Shown here: one piece after another, positions 18,453-26,987 of the stretch
Layout of the letters: the number at the start of each line of letters is the position of its first letter
Numbering within the stretch: position 1 is the first letter of the stretch
NCBI RefSeq assembly: GCF_003149085.1
Contig: NZ_QGDT01000003.1
Span: 474,384-538,383 of the forward strand
DNA: 64,000 nucleotides
Direction: 5' to 3'
DNA from: Dyadobacter jejuensis
Lineage (GTDB): Bacteria; Bacteroidota; Bacteroidia; Cytophagales; Spirosomataceae
Notes under the pieces: generated by a model
Told to the model about the DNA's origin: nothing
Seen by the model: only the letters and a program-made list of their open reading frames with translations
The model's database searches: none
Made by a program: the position numbers and the translations under genes

Positions 18453-19221
18453 TTACAAACTGCTCGGAGGCATTAAGTCGATTGATTAAATATTGCGCAT
18501 AGACGTCCCTATAACTGTCCGCATCGGAAAAGGTTCTGTCTTGCAGCAGCCAATCCGATGGGATTAACGAGATGATGCCACGGATCGTATCGGGGCGAAG
18601 GATATTGCGTAGATCGGTATTGACCCCTGCAAGTTCCGACGCTCTGCTGAGCAGCACATGGTCCTTGATTTGTGCAAAAGGCTTGGCGGCCGCCTTTTCC
18701 CAGTTTTCTATGGAGTGATGAAAGAACAAGGAAGCACCATGATCAATCAACCACAGTTCCTTGTTCCACATCAGCATATTCGTATTTCTTACCGTTCGAT
18801 CTACGTTAGTCAGTAGGCCATCGAGCCAAACTATTTTGGAGGCCAAGTAGGCATCTACCGGACTGGCCACGGCATCGAAGGTCATAGCGCCTTTCAAAAA
18901 ATGCACCCCAAGGTTCAGTCCCTCGCTAGCACGTAATAAGTCTTGAATTTCCTCATCGGGTTCGGTCCTTCCAAAAGCCTCATCCAACTCAGCAAATACC
19001 ATTTCAGGGACCTTAAGGCCTATGCTTCGGGCAATTTCGCCTCCTATAAAATCGGCAATCAACGCTTTTACCCCCTGGCCTGCCCCTCGAAATTTGAGCA
19101 CATAGCTAATCCCATCATCGGCATCTACTAGTGCCGGCAACGACCCTCCCTCGCGCAGTGGAGTGACATACCGCTCGACCTGTACCCTTCGTATCGGCCC
19201 TTCTTTTCTAATCGTATCCAT
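18424..19221 (-). CDS. HipA-like kinase (HipA_2 type)
   Basis: 265-aa protein related to the kinase domain of the HipA persistence toxin but shorter. Likely ATP-site lysine K43 in SYVLKFRG, catalytic-loop Asp in TNVDRTVRNTNML (D141 with N146/N148) and a metal-binding Asp in LWLIDHG (D160) are all present, so kinase activity is plausible. The N-terminal HipA domain and a HipB-type HTH antitoxin are missing; the partner is a DUF3037 protein overlapping by 29 bases. HipA phosphorylates a tRNA synthetase; no substrate can be assigned here. Confidence 0.82.
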   Translation of the reverse strand: MDTIRKEGPIRRVQVERYVTPLREGGSLPALVDADDGISYVLKFRGAGQGVKALIADFIGGEIARSIGLKVPEMVFAELDEAFGRTEPDEEIQDLLRASEGLNLGVHFLKGAMTFDAVASPVDAYLASKIVWLDGLLTNVDRTVRNTNMLMWNKELWLIDHGASLFFHHSIENWEKAAAKPFAQIKDHVLLSRASELAGVNTDLRNILRPDTIRGIISLIPSDWLLQDRTFSDADSYRDVYAQYLINRLNASEQFVNEAQNARNI

Positions 19222-19298
19222 TCCCAGTTTTATATAGGGGTTATAAGTAGTATTATAATCGCATTTCTACTCAGACGCAAATATAGCATTTTGTCTAA

Positions 19299-19330
19299 AG
19301 AAAAGATCCTCTGAAACGATTCAGAGGATC
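19299..19330 (-). terminator. intrinsic terminator of the efflux operon
   Basis: Perfect 11-bp stem (19305-19315 and 19320-19330) with loop ACGA; on the minus strand it is followed by TTTTCTTT. It lies 25 bases after the MFS stop. Confidence 0.9.
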
Positions 19331-19355
19331 TCAATATTCCTGCAAAAACGGTTGA

Positions 19356-20930
19356 TTAGTGTACCGAAGCAGGGTCAATTTTGGTCTTTCCAGAGCGGGT
19401 CATCAGCACAAATGGAATACAGACTAGAAATAATAGCCCCAGGTACAAAAATACATCCATATAGGATAATACAATGGCCTGTTTGGCAATCGAAAAATCT
19501 AATAACTGATAGCCGCTCTTTAAGGCTACGTCGGGAGACAAGCCCTTACCGATAAAACTCTTCTGCAGATTATCCACTCGCTGCTGCACCAGAGGGTCAT
19601 TGACGTTCAGCTTACTAACCAGGTCGCTGCGGTGAAGCATATTCTCTCGAGCTATAAAAGTCGTGATAACAGCCACCCCAAATGACCCACCTAATTGACG
19701 CATCATCCCAGTAAAAGCCGCTCCCTCCCCTATTTCACGCCCCTTAAGGGTCGATAAAGCCAAGGTGGTGATGGGCACAAAGAGCAATCCGAGTCCGACG
19801 CCACGTACCAAAAGCATGTTAAAAAACGCTTCCGATCCGGTATCTGGCGTAAGGATCTTGTATCCCCAAAAACTGTATATAAAAAAGAACAACATACCGG
19901 CCGACACTAAATATTGCTGCTTAACGCCCCGCTGAATCAGCTGACCTACCACAGGCATCATCATGGCTGTTACGATGGCTGCTGGCACCATTAACATGCC
20001 CGATTGAGTGGCCGTCCAGCCCAAGGTAGCTTGGGTATACAAGGGAATAATGAAGGTGGACCCATAAAGCCCAAAACCCAGTATAAACGATAGAATAGTC
20101 CCTACCCTCAAATTGCCATTTTTAAGTACTCGCAGGTTGACAATTGGATTCTTGTAGGTGAGCTCTCTCCAAATAAAGAAATAGAAACCCAACACGGCAG
20201 AAACCGTAAAAAACACGATATGACCATTATTAAACCAATCTTCTTCTTGTCCTCTCTCCAAAACGAACTGAAGGGAGCCCACGGCGACAGCCAAAAAGAC
20301 AATTCCCCACCAATCGATTTCCGAGGCCGATTTCTTGTTGGCAAACTTAGGACTCCTTACAAACTCTATGGTCATTAATGCGGCAATGACTCCTAAGGGT
20401 ATATTGATATAAAAGATATAAGGCCAACTATAATTGTCAACAATGTATCCGCCAAGTGGTGGACCTAAGGTGGGCCCTACAATAACGCCTAAACCGTAAA
20501 TCGCCTGGGCTATGCCTCTTTTCTCTGGGGGATAGCTTTCTGTAATCAGTGTTTGAGAGGTTACCAATAAGGCCCCTCCACCTATTCCTTGCACCAGCCT
20601 AAAGAATACCAATTCCCATATATTGTCGGCTTGGCCACAAAGGAAAGAAGCAAACGTAAAAATAATGATGGAAGCAGCGAAATAATTCCTTCTTCCAAAC
20701 TGCTGGGACAACCAGCTAGTCATGGGCACCACGATCACATTGCCAATGGCATAGGCGGTGATAACCCAACTTACTTCTGACAAAGTTCCCCCTAGGTTCC
20801 CCCTCATGTCGTTCAGGGCCACATTGACAATAGTGGTATCGACTATTTCCAATAGGGCACAAAGTACGGCGGTAAGTGTAATGATGACCCTACGGGCACC
20901 GTACTCGACCAAAGACTCTTGTAATTCCAT
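19356..20930 (-). CDS. DHA2-family MFS drug exporter (EmrB/QacA type)
   Basis: Proton-driven inner-membrane exporter of 524 aa with about 14 hydrophobic segments, expected for DHA2. Family marks are the N-terminal LEIVDTTIVNVALNDM segment (motif D1 of 14-TM exporters), GRRNYFAAS after TM2 and the motif C-type stretch ALLVTSQTL...YGLGVIVGPTLGPPLGGYIVDNYSW. It is last in the operon tetR-tolC-emrA-emrB and should work with the periplasmic adaptor and outer-membrane channel encoded just upstream as one tripartite pump for hydrophobic toxic compounds. Confidence 0.92.
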   Translation of the reverse strand: MELQESLVEYGARRVIITLTAVLCALLEIVDTTIVNVALNDMRGNLGGTLSEVSWVITAYAIGNVIVVPMTSWLSQQFGRRNYFAASIIIFTFASFLCGQADNIWELVFFRLVQGIGGGALLVTSQTLITESYPPEKRGIAQAIYGLGVIVGPTLGPPLGGYIVDNYSWPYIFYINIPLGVIAALMTIEFVRSPKFANKKSASEIDWWGIVFLAVAVGSLQFVLERGQEEDWFNNGHIVFFTVSAVLGFYFFIWRELTYKNPIVNLRVLKNGNLRVGTILSFILGFGLYGSTFIIPLYTQATLGWTATQSGMLMVPAAIVTAMMMPVVGQLIQRGVKQQYLVSAGMLFFFIYSFWGYKILTPDTGSEAFFNMLLVRGVGLGLLFVPITTLALSTLKGREIGEGAAFTGMMRQLGGSFGVAVITTFIARENMLHRSDLVSKLNVNDPLVQQRVDNLQKSFIGKGLSPDVALKSGYQLLDFSIAKQAIVLSYMDVFLYLGLLFLVCIPFVLMTRSGKTKIDPASVH

Positions 20931-21042
20931 AATCTATATTGCTATAATTGCACTGCCTGGTTGCCTACTTGGCCTCTAGGCCGAAACTAAGCCTGTGGCC
21001 CCCGGCAACAATGCGCCAGTAGAGGCCCCTGTACGGCTAAAA

Positions 21043-22143
21043 TTAATTCAACTCCACATCCACAAATACATTCATCCCTGGTCTGAGCAAGGCGATATCC
21101 TCATTTTTCTCCTCCAGAAACTCTATTTTCACAGGTAGCCGTTGTACCACTTTTACAAAATTCCCACTGGCATTGTCGGGAGGTAACAGCGCAAAACGAG
21201 CACCAGTGGCCGGCGAGAATGAGCTTACCTGAGCCTCATAGGTATGTTCGGGATAGGCGTCCACATGGATCTTGACCTTCTGCCCTACCTTCATTTTGGT
21301 AAGTTGCGTCTCCTTAAAATTAGCCACTACCCAAGGCTTCTCATTGGACGTAATACTGAATAAGGTTTGCCCAGCTTGCAAAAACTGCCCTATTTGCGCA
21401 TTCACTTTGGACACATGGCCATCAGTTGGGGCCGTGATTACGGTGTACGACAACATCAACTCTGCATTTTCTATTTCTGCCTGTCTGGCTCTTATATTAG
21501 CAGAAGCCACCGATTTTTGTTGGGCTGTAGCCAAAGTCTGGGATCCGGCGGCCTTGGCCTGCCGCTCGGCTGCTTGTCTTTGGGCTTCTAAAACGGCCAA
21601 GGCCCTTTCTGCCTTCTGCTTGGCTGCTTGTGCCAATTCATATTCCTGTTGCGTTACAGAATGGTCGCGTATCAGGTTCTCATAGCGGGCAAAATCCTGA
21701 TTGGCTCTCCAGACTGCAACCTTTGCTTCTTCTATCTGGGCTTGTACCACGTCTACATTGGCCAAATAAGTGTTTCCGGCGGCCTTCGAAGCCTGGGTGG
21801 TGGCTGTGGCCACCGTCAGGTTACTTTCTGACCCTACCAGCCCGGCCTTGGCCTGCTCCAAACGAATAAGCTGGTCTTGGTTGTCTAAAACCAATAGGGT
21901 ATCACCCTTCTTTACCAACTGATTGTCCACTACCCTAACCTCCTTCACATAGCCCGAAATCCGGGGAATTACGGGGCTAATATGGGCGTCGATCTGCGCA
22001 TCGTCTGTTTCTTCATGATGCAAGCCATGATTGTATTTGTTAAATCCCCATGAGCCACTTACCGCCACAAGTAGGCCCAAAATGATCATAAAGCGCTTAT
22101 TTGTTTTCTTTGGTGCGCCTTCCGAAGTTTGATTGTTTTCCAT
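21043..22143 (-). CDS. HlyD/EmrA-family periplasmic adaptor
   Basis: Membrane-fusion protein of 366 aa linking inner-membrane exporter and TolC channel. A short cytoplasmic start, one membrane segment (about residues 19-36), then the lipoyl half-motif SGYVKEVRVVDNQLVKKGDTLLVLD (about 62-86), a long alanine/glutamine-rich coiled-coil hairpin (about 95-220), the second lipoyl half (VITAPTDGHVSKVNAQIGQFLQAGQ, about 233-257) and a beta-barrel domain. This is the EmrA pattern. It is 112 bases upstream of the MFS gene and 42 downstream of the TolC gene. Confidence 0.92.
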   Translation of the reverse strand: MENNQTSEGAPKKTNKRFMIILGLLVAVSGSWGFNKYNHGLHHEETDDAQIDAHISPVIPRISGYVKEVRVVDNQLVKKGDTLLVLDNQDQLIRLEQAKAGLVGSESNLTVATATTQASKAAGNTYLANVDVVQAQIEEAKVAVWRANQDFARYENLIRDHSVTQQEYELAQAAKQKAERALAVLEAQRQAAERQAKAAGSQTLATAQQKSVASANIRARQAEIENAELMLSYTVITAPTDGHVSKVNAQIGQFLQAGQTLFSITSNEKPWVVANFKETQLTKMKVGQKVKIHVDAYPEHTYEAQVSSFSPATGARFALLPPDNASGNFVKVVQRLPVKIEFLEEKNEDIALLRPGMNVFVDVELN

Positions 22144-22185
22144 GATGACTTTATTTTGAAAATCTTATATTTTTTTGCTAATTGA

Positions 22186-23517
22186 TTATTGTATTACCCC
22201 AGACACTTGCTGCAGTCTTTTGTAACTTACAAGCGCATCAGCCTTGGCCATTTCATAATTGATTTCGGCTTGGACCTGCGCCACGTCGGCATCCAACAGC
22301 TCCGTGGTCGTCACCAAGCTATTCTCATATTTATTTTTGGTAATTCTTAAGTTTTCATTGGCCTGTTCCCTGGCCTTGGTATACACCTCTATTTTCTGCT
22401 TGCTAAGCTGATATTGGTAGAAAGCGGAGGTTACCTCTCTCTGAATTTGATCTTGTAGAATACCTTCTTGGGCTTTTACTTGATAGGCTTGAGTATGGGC
22501 TTGGCTGATCTTCGTTGAAGACTTCCATAAGGAGGCAATATTGTAGTTAACGCCTACGCCTATATTCATCGCATTAGGGATATTGACCACCCCCGGAATT
22601 CCTATGGCTACGTAGCCGGCTGTAAGAGCAATAGAAGGGTATAAGTCGGCCCTAGCCACCTTCATTCCAAGATTAGTTGCTTTTTGACGCATGGCATTGG
22701 CTGCCAAATCCTTACGGCTAGCCAGGGCATCGTCCAGCCACTGATCCATTTGGCTGACCTCCGGTAAGGCCTCAAAAAAACGCGCATCGGTTTCCAAAAC
22801 GGTACCGACCGGTAGTCCTAGCATCAGATTCATATTGACCATCGTGACCTTAAGGTCGTTCTGAGCATCTAACAGGGCCAATTCTACATTGGATGCCTGC
22901 AATTCCACTTTCATCAAATCATTACGTGCCACCAAACCGTTTCTCTCTCGGTCCGTAAACTTCCGCACCCGGTCCTTCTCGCTGAGCAAGTTTTCCGAAA
23001 CCAAATCCACGGCCTTTTGAGCCTTATGCAAGTTGGCATACGCCGTAACCGTATTCATAATCACGGCCTCTCTATCCTTTTTCACATCCAATTTGGTCGC
23101 CTCCTCTAGGTACTTTTTCGACTCAATTCCATATTTAAAACGAAAACCAGAAAAAACAGGCACCGAGGCCGTGGCCATTCCGTACGCCGCCTGATGCACC
23201 TTTAGCCCAGAAGTACTCCCCGTGCTATCATTGGCCAATTGACCGAGCTTAAAGTTAACATTAGGCGTATTTAGCCTGAGGTATGCCCCCGTCACCCCAA
23301 AAGATGGCAATTGGTTATCTTTGAGCTCTCGCGTATCTAGCTTCGCCATTTCGACCATCGATTGGCTAAGCTTCAACTCCTTACTATTCTGTAGACTCAT
23401 TTCTATGGCATCCGCCATATTAAGATGCAGCGTCGGTTGTGCTTGCAGTGATTCCGTATTAGCAAAAAACAAGATTGCGAATACATAGGACCATCTAATT
23501 AAGACCTTGTTGTTCAT
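22186..23517 (-). CDS. TolC-family outer-membrane efflux protein
   Basis: Outer-membrane channel of 443 aa. Signal peptide about residues 1-26 (ending NTESLQAQ), then two copies of the OEP repeat rich in heptad-like helices (MADAIEMSLQNSKELKLSQS and, in the second half, LASRKDLAANAMRQKATNLGMKVARADLYPSIALTAGY), plus the conserved NKYENSLVTTTELLDADVAQVQAEINYE helix near the C-terminus. Its start overlaps the TetR gene by 23 bases. It provides the exit duct of the pump with the adaptor and MFS genes downstream. Confidence 0.92.
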   Translation of the reverse strand: MNNKVLIRWSYVFAILFFANTESLQAQPTLHLNMADAIEMSLQNSKELKLSQSMVEMAKLDTRELKDNQLPSFGVTGAYLRLNTPNVNFKLGQLANDSTGSTSGLKVHQAAYGMATASVPVFSGFRFKYGIESKKYLEEATKLDVKKDREAVIMNTVTAYANLHKAQKAVDLVSENLLSEKDRVRKFTDRERNGLVARNDLMKVELQASNVELALLDAQNDLKVTMVNMNLMLGLPVGTVLETDARFFEALPEVSQMDQWLDDALASRKDLAANAMRQKATNLGMKVARADLYPSIALTAGYVAIGIPGVVNIPNAMNIGVGVNYNIASLWKSSTKISQAHTQAYQVKAQEGILQDQIQREVTSAFYQYQLSKQKIEVYTKAREQANENLRITKNKYENSLVTTTELLDADVAQVQAEINYEMAKADALVSYKRLQQVSGVIQ

Positions 23518-24139
23518 TGGAAACCGAATTAATAAATATAAACTTTAAATGCACTTTTAACTTTTCTAATAAATATAGATTGAACTCCTCTTCACTTAAA
23601 TGCTCCAATTGGTTCAAACGCCTGTAAAAATCCTGATTAGCAATCGCCTGATTCACCGTACCATATATCGTGGTCATCATTAAGGACATATCCAGATTTT
23701 CCTTGAATACGCCCTCTCGAATACCAAGACTAATAAGCTGCTTCATCAAATCGATGTGTCGCATTTTAAGGTCCATGATAAAGGCTGTAATCGTTTCCGA
23801 TCGATTCGACGATAATTGTTCACGCATCACGATGTTGTGAAAATTCTTCCTGAACATAAACCGACCTACAACACTGTCCAGCCAAATATTCACCTTTTGC
23901 ATGGCCGTCAAATCTTGGTTCTCCAATATATTGACCATGGTCGTTTCGGTCTCCGCCATTCTTACGCTAAATAAAGCCTCAATAAGCTTCTCCTTCGATC
24001 CGAAATAATAGGATATCATTGAGACGTTAATGTCTGCTTCTTGCGCTATATCTCTAATAGAGGTTCCGGCAAAGCCTTTCTTAGCGAATAAGCCTTCGGC
24101 CACTTCTATGATTTGTAACTGCTTAGTTCCGTATTCCAT
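23495..24139 (-). CDS. TetR/AcrR-family repressor of the efflux operon
   Basis: 214-aa regulator with the standard N-terminal HTH (IIEVAEGLFAKKGFAGTSIRDIAQEADINVSMISYYFGSKEKLIEAL, about residues 9-55) and a variable helical ligand-binding C-terminus. It is the first gene of the operon and overlaps tolC by 23 bases. A promoter and a perfect 34-bp palindrome lie upstream, so autorepression with release by a pump substrate is the likely scheme. The inducer is unknown. Confidence 0.9.
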   Translation of the reverse strand: MEYGTKQLQIIEVAEGLFAKKGFAGTSIRDIAQEADINVSMISYYFGSKEKLIEALFSVRMAETETTMVNILENQDLTAMQKVNIWLDSVVGRFMFRKNFHNIVMREQLSSNRSETITAFIMDLKMRHIDLMKQLISLGIREGVFKENLDMSLMMTTIYGTVNQAIANQDFYRRLNQLEHLSEEEFNLYLLEKLKVHLKFIFINSVSNEQQGLN

Positions 24140-24168
24140 ATTTCCTTCGTTAATATGCTATTTCAACA

Positions 24169-24200
24169 CAAAAGTAGAATTGAAAGTTTTACAAATCAAA
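24169..24200 (-). promoter_or_regulatory. promoter of the TetR-efflux operon
   Basis: On the minus strand, TTTG (24200-24197), 20 nt, then TACTTTTG (24176-24169), 30 bases before the TetR start codon. The -33 box lies inside an imperfect repeat AAACGATTGTTT (24198-24209) adjoining the large palindrome. Confidence 0.65.
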
Positions 24201-24207
24201 CGATTGT

Positions 24208-24241
24208 TTAATAAAATCAAACATTTGTTTGATTTTATTAA
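24208..24241. promoter_or_regulatory. 34-bp perfect palindrome, probable TetR operator
   Basis: Two perfect 16-bp arms (24208-24223 and 24226-24241) around TT, with core TCAAACA-TT-TGTTTGA. A weaker copy with the same half-site (TCAAAC/GTTT) overlaps the -33 box next to it. The lack of a T-tract after the arms argues against a terminator. It lies between the divergent TetR and serine hydrolase genes and could control both. Confidence 0.7.
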
Positions 24242-24357
24242 CTTGACAAGAAAAACTTATAAAATGCCTATTTAGCACCAATACGGTTGATGAACTTTAG
24301 TAAACCATTCTTTATATTTTGTATATTTAATACATCTCACTCCTATTTTTAAATCAT

Positions 24358-25374
24358 ATGTTGATATTAAGCCCTATACTTTCATTGATCATCATGCTAC
24401 ACATCGGCCATCCCTTCCAGGCTATGCCGGAGACCAACGACTGGAAGCATCGGCTCGACTCTCTATCGCATTCCAAAGACTTTAATGGGGTAATTATGTT
24501 AGCACAAGGGGATTCAGTTCTCTTTAGGGCTGTGCGGGGCTATGCCGATCTGTCCATGAAGCGAGAACTGAAAGCTACCGATAGGTTTGTGATTGGTTCT
24601 ATCAGCAAACAAATTACCGCCGTTCTGATCATGAAACTGATCGAAAAAACAGAAATTGATCCTCACGATCGGATAAGTAGGTATCTTCCCGAGCTAAATC
24701 AATCTTGGGCCGATACCGTAACCGTACATCATTTGCTCAGCCACACCCACGGCATAGCAGAAATGGATGCACCTTTGCAATTCGAACCTGGAAGCCAGTT
24801 TCAATATTCCCAACTAGGGTATGAGCTATTAGCGGTAATAGCGGAGCGTATTACGCAGCAGTCCTTTGAGGAGCTATCTACACAACTATTTCGTGAAGCA
24901 GAAATGCCCGAAACGATGCATCCCACAAACCGCACCTTCTTGAATCTCGTAAAGGCTTATACGACGGCAGAAGATGGCTCAGCACACTTAGAAACCAATA
25001 GTTTAATGTATGATGTGGCAGCAGGAGGCTTCGTATCGACAGCCCAGGACTTACTGCAATGGACTCGTTTGTTGCAGACGGGAAGGCTTATAAAAGAAGC
25101 GAGTCTCCAAAAAATGATTCGACCCTATGCCCTTAGAAATCATCCGGTACTTGGCGCACTGAATTATGGCTATGGGTTAACGTTTTTGCCTGGTGAAGAG
25201 TCCGTTCAGGTGGGGGCATTCGGGTATGTCCCTGGGTTTGCAAGCGCATGCTTCTACTACCCGGAGGGGAAGTATACTTTAGTCGTATTAGAAAATGTAG
25301 CGAAAACCCCTGAGCGCTTTAAAAACACCTTTAGCATTCATACTAAGGCTATGGAAATCGTGAAGCATATGTAG
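24358..25374 (+). CDS. serine hydrolase, beta-lactamase/class C PBP fold
   Basis: Exported 338-aa protein with an N-terminal signal (about residues 1-22). The nucleophile motif is SISK (S81-K84). The second motif, usually YxN, reads YSQ in GSQFQYSQLGYELL. The third motif region (VGAFGYVPGFAS) lacks the usual HxG/KTG form. This fits the broad group of beta-lactamase-related esterases or peptidases more than a true beta-lactamase. It diverges from the TetR-efflux operon and shares the operator region, hinting at common control. Convergent with ruvC, 3 bases apart. Confidence 0.82.
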   Translation: MLILSPILSLIIMLHIGHPFQAMPETNDWKHRLDSLSHSKDFNGVIMLAQGDSVLFRAVRGYADLSMKRELKATDRFVIGSISKQITAVLIMKLIEKTEIDPHDRISRYLPELNQSWADTVTVHHLLSHTHGIAEMDAPLQFEPGSQFQYSQLGYELLAVIAERITQQSFEELSTQLFREAEMPETMHPTNRTFLNLVKAYTTAEDGSAHLETNSLMYDVAAGGFVSTAQDLLQWTRLLQTGRLIKEASLQKMIRPYALRNHPVLGALNYGYGLTFLPGEESVQVGAFGYVPGFASACFYYPEGKYTLVVLENVAKTPERFKNTFSIHTKAMEIVKHM

Positions 25375-25377
25375 TGA

Positions 25378-25968
25378 TTATTTTATTCGCTCTGGGTTTT
25401 CGGATACAAATGCTCCCCACCCTCCTTTTTTAGCCTTTGAACTATTGGATGTTTTAGCCGAAGCCGGGGAATTAGCATGGTAATGATGGCATATAGCGAT
25501 GGCTATCCCGTCGGTGGCGTCCATAAATTCACGACTGAGCTCCATTTTAAGAATTTTCTCCAACATATAGGCCACTTGCTCTTTTGAAGCACTCCCACTA
25601 CCGGTCACCGACTGTTTTACCTTTTTGGGTGCATACTCCACAATAGGAATACTACGGGCTAAAGCCGCCGCCATAGCCACCCCTTGTGCGCGTCCAAGCT
25701 TTAACATAGATTGTGGGTTTTTACCATAAAAAGGATCTTCTATAGCCATTTCATCGGGTAGGTAGTCGTCGATCAACTGAGAGATCCTTTCAAAAATTTT
25801 CTTTAGTTTGAGTTCGTGGGTGCTATATTTGCTCAAATGAATTACACCATACTGAACCAAAGAGATTTGCTGGCCTTTTACCGATATCACCCCGTACCCC
25901 ATGACCTGGGTACCCGGATCTACTCCAATAATCACTTTTTCAGCAGGATGTGCAGGTATTTTTTCCAT
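25378..25968 (-). CDS. ruvC: crossover junction endodeoxyribonuclease RuvC
   Basis: Holliday-junction resolvase. Catalytic acidic residues are visible: D17 in IGVDPGTQVMGYG, Glu in AIEDPFYGKNPQSMLKLG (about residue 76), and the C-terminal Asp pair in DATDGIAIAICHHY (about 151-154). The 196-aa length is slightly long because of a Ser/Lys-rich tail. ruvA and ruvB are not adjacent. It diverges from the next gene with one base between start codons. Confidence 0.95.
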   Translation of the reverse strand: MEKIPAHPAEKVIIGVDPGTQVMGYGVISVKGQQISLVQYGVIHLSKYSTHELKLKKIFERISQLIDDYLPDEMAIEDPFYGKNPQSMLKLGRAQGVAMAAALARSIPIVEYAPKKVKQSVTGSGSASKEQVAYMLEKILKMELSREFMDATDGIAIAICHHYHANSPASAKTSNSSKAKKGGWGAFVSENPERIK

Positions 25969-25969
25969 A

Positions 25970-26980
25970 ATGATACAAGATAATCAAACCAAAGCAACCC
26001 TAAAGGAAAATAGGTGGGGAAGATTGCTCTGGACGACAAAACTAGTAATAACCGGACTAATTCTGGCCTATATCGTCGACACGTTTAGAAGCGAGCAAAA
26101 GGGATTACGGGATATCGGACAGAGTTTGAGACAGGTATGGAATTCAAAACATTTTGTATCCATAAGTTTTCTCTTACTTTTGGTTCCGGTCAATTGGGCT
26201 CTAGAAAGCCTAAAATGGAGAAACCTTGTCAACAAAATCCTTCCTATGACATTTAGGGACGCATTTAAAGGCACTTTAACGGGCCTTGCTGTGGGTGTAG
26301 CCCTGCCCGCCCAGCTAGGGGATACCATAGGAAGGCTTGGTGCCATCCAAACTGGGCAGCGGCTGCAGGCCTTGGGAGCGGCCATCATTTCAAACGGAAT
26401 CCAGTTTTACGTTTCCATCGTTGCGGGCACCATTGGCTGGGCTGTGGTATCTCCCCAGTTACCTCTTTCGATGGGACAAAAAAATGGAATATGGATCGTA
26501 TTGGCTGTGATTATTACATTGGGTGTGTTAACGGCAATAGCCCGTCATAGACTCCTGTTGCTCACCAAAAAAATACCGTTACTTAAAAAGACCACTGAAT
26601 ACCTCAAAGTAATAGGACTTTATAGCCCTATGGAGTTACTATGGGCCTCCACTCTAGGAGGAGCCAGATACCTCGTGTTTTTGACTCAGTTTTTAATTGC
26701 CTTATCCCTCTTCCAATTTCAACTCCCTATTTACCTTCTGGCCTCCTGCATTACCCTTATTTTTCTGGTCAAGACCGTCGTCCCAGCTGTAAATGTACTG
26801 GGCGACCTAGGCATACGGGAATTTACGGCACTCTTCGTATTCAAGTCTTTTAACTTGCCTATCGATCAACTGCTAGCCGCTACCTTCCTGATATGGGTTG
26901 TCAATGTTTTGGGTCCTATTTTTATTGGGTTATATCTCATATGGAAATACAAAATCAAATCGAATTCTTTAAATACTTAA
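25970..26980 (+). CDS. lysylphosphatidylglycerol synthase-type membrane protein (UPF0104/AglD family)
   Basis: 336-aa integral membrane protein from ATG 25970, with about eight hydrophobic segments. Conserved marks of the LPG_synthase_TM family are the N-terminal WNSKHFV...PVNWALESLKWRNLV region and the PAQLGDTIGR segment, plus LGDLGIREFTALFVF near residue 275. Such proteins act as flippases or transferases for lipid-linked groups. It is followed 7 bases later by a glycosyltransferase, which suggests a shared role in lipid or glycan export. Frame open upstream from 25901 is antisense to ruvC and was not used. Confidence 0.82.
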   Translation: MIQDNQTKATLKENRWGRLLWTTKLVITGLILAYIVDTFRSEQKGLRDIGQSLRQVWNSKHFVSISFLLLLVPVNWALESLKWRNLVNKILPMTFRDAFKGTLTGLAVGVALPAQLGDTIGRLGAIQTGQRLQALGAAIISNGIQFYVSIVAGTIGWAVVSPQLPLSMGQKNGIWIVLAVIITLGVLTAIARHRLLLLTKKIPLLKKTTEYLKVIGLYSPMELLWASTLGGARYLVFLTQFLIALSLFQFQLPIYLLASCITLIFLVKTVVPAVNVLGDLGIREFTALFVFKSFNLPIDQLLAATFLIWVVNVLGPIFIGLYLIWKYKIKSNSLNT

Positions 26981-26987
26981 TCTCCTA

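Noticed and set aside
21272..21685. 137-aa plus-strand frame inside the EmrA gene
   Set aside because: Antisense of the alanine/glutamine-rich coiled coil; no independent start signals.
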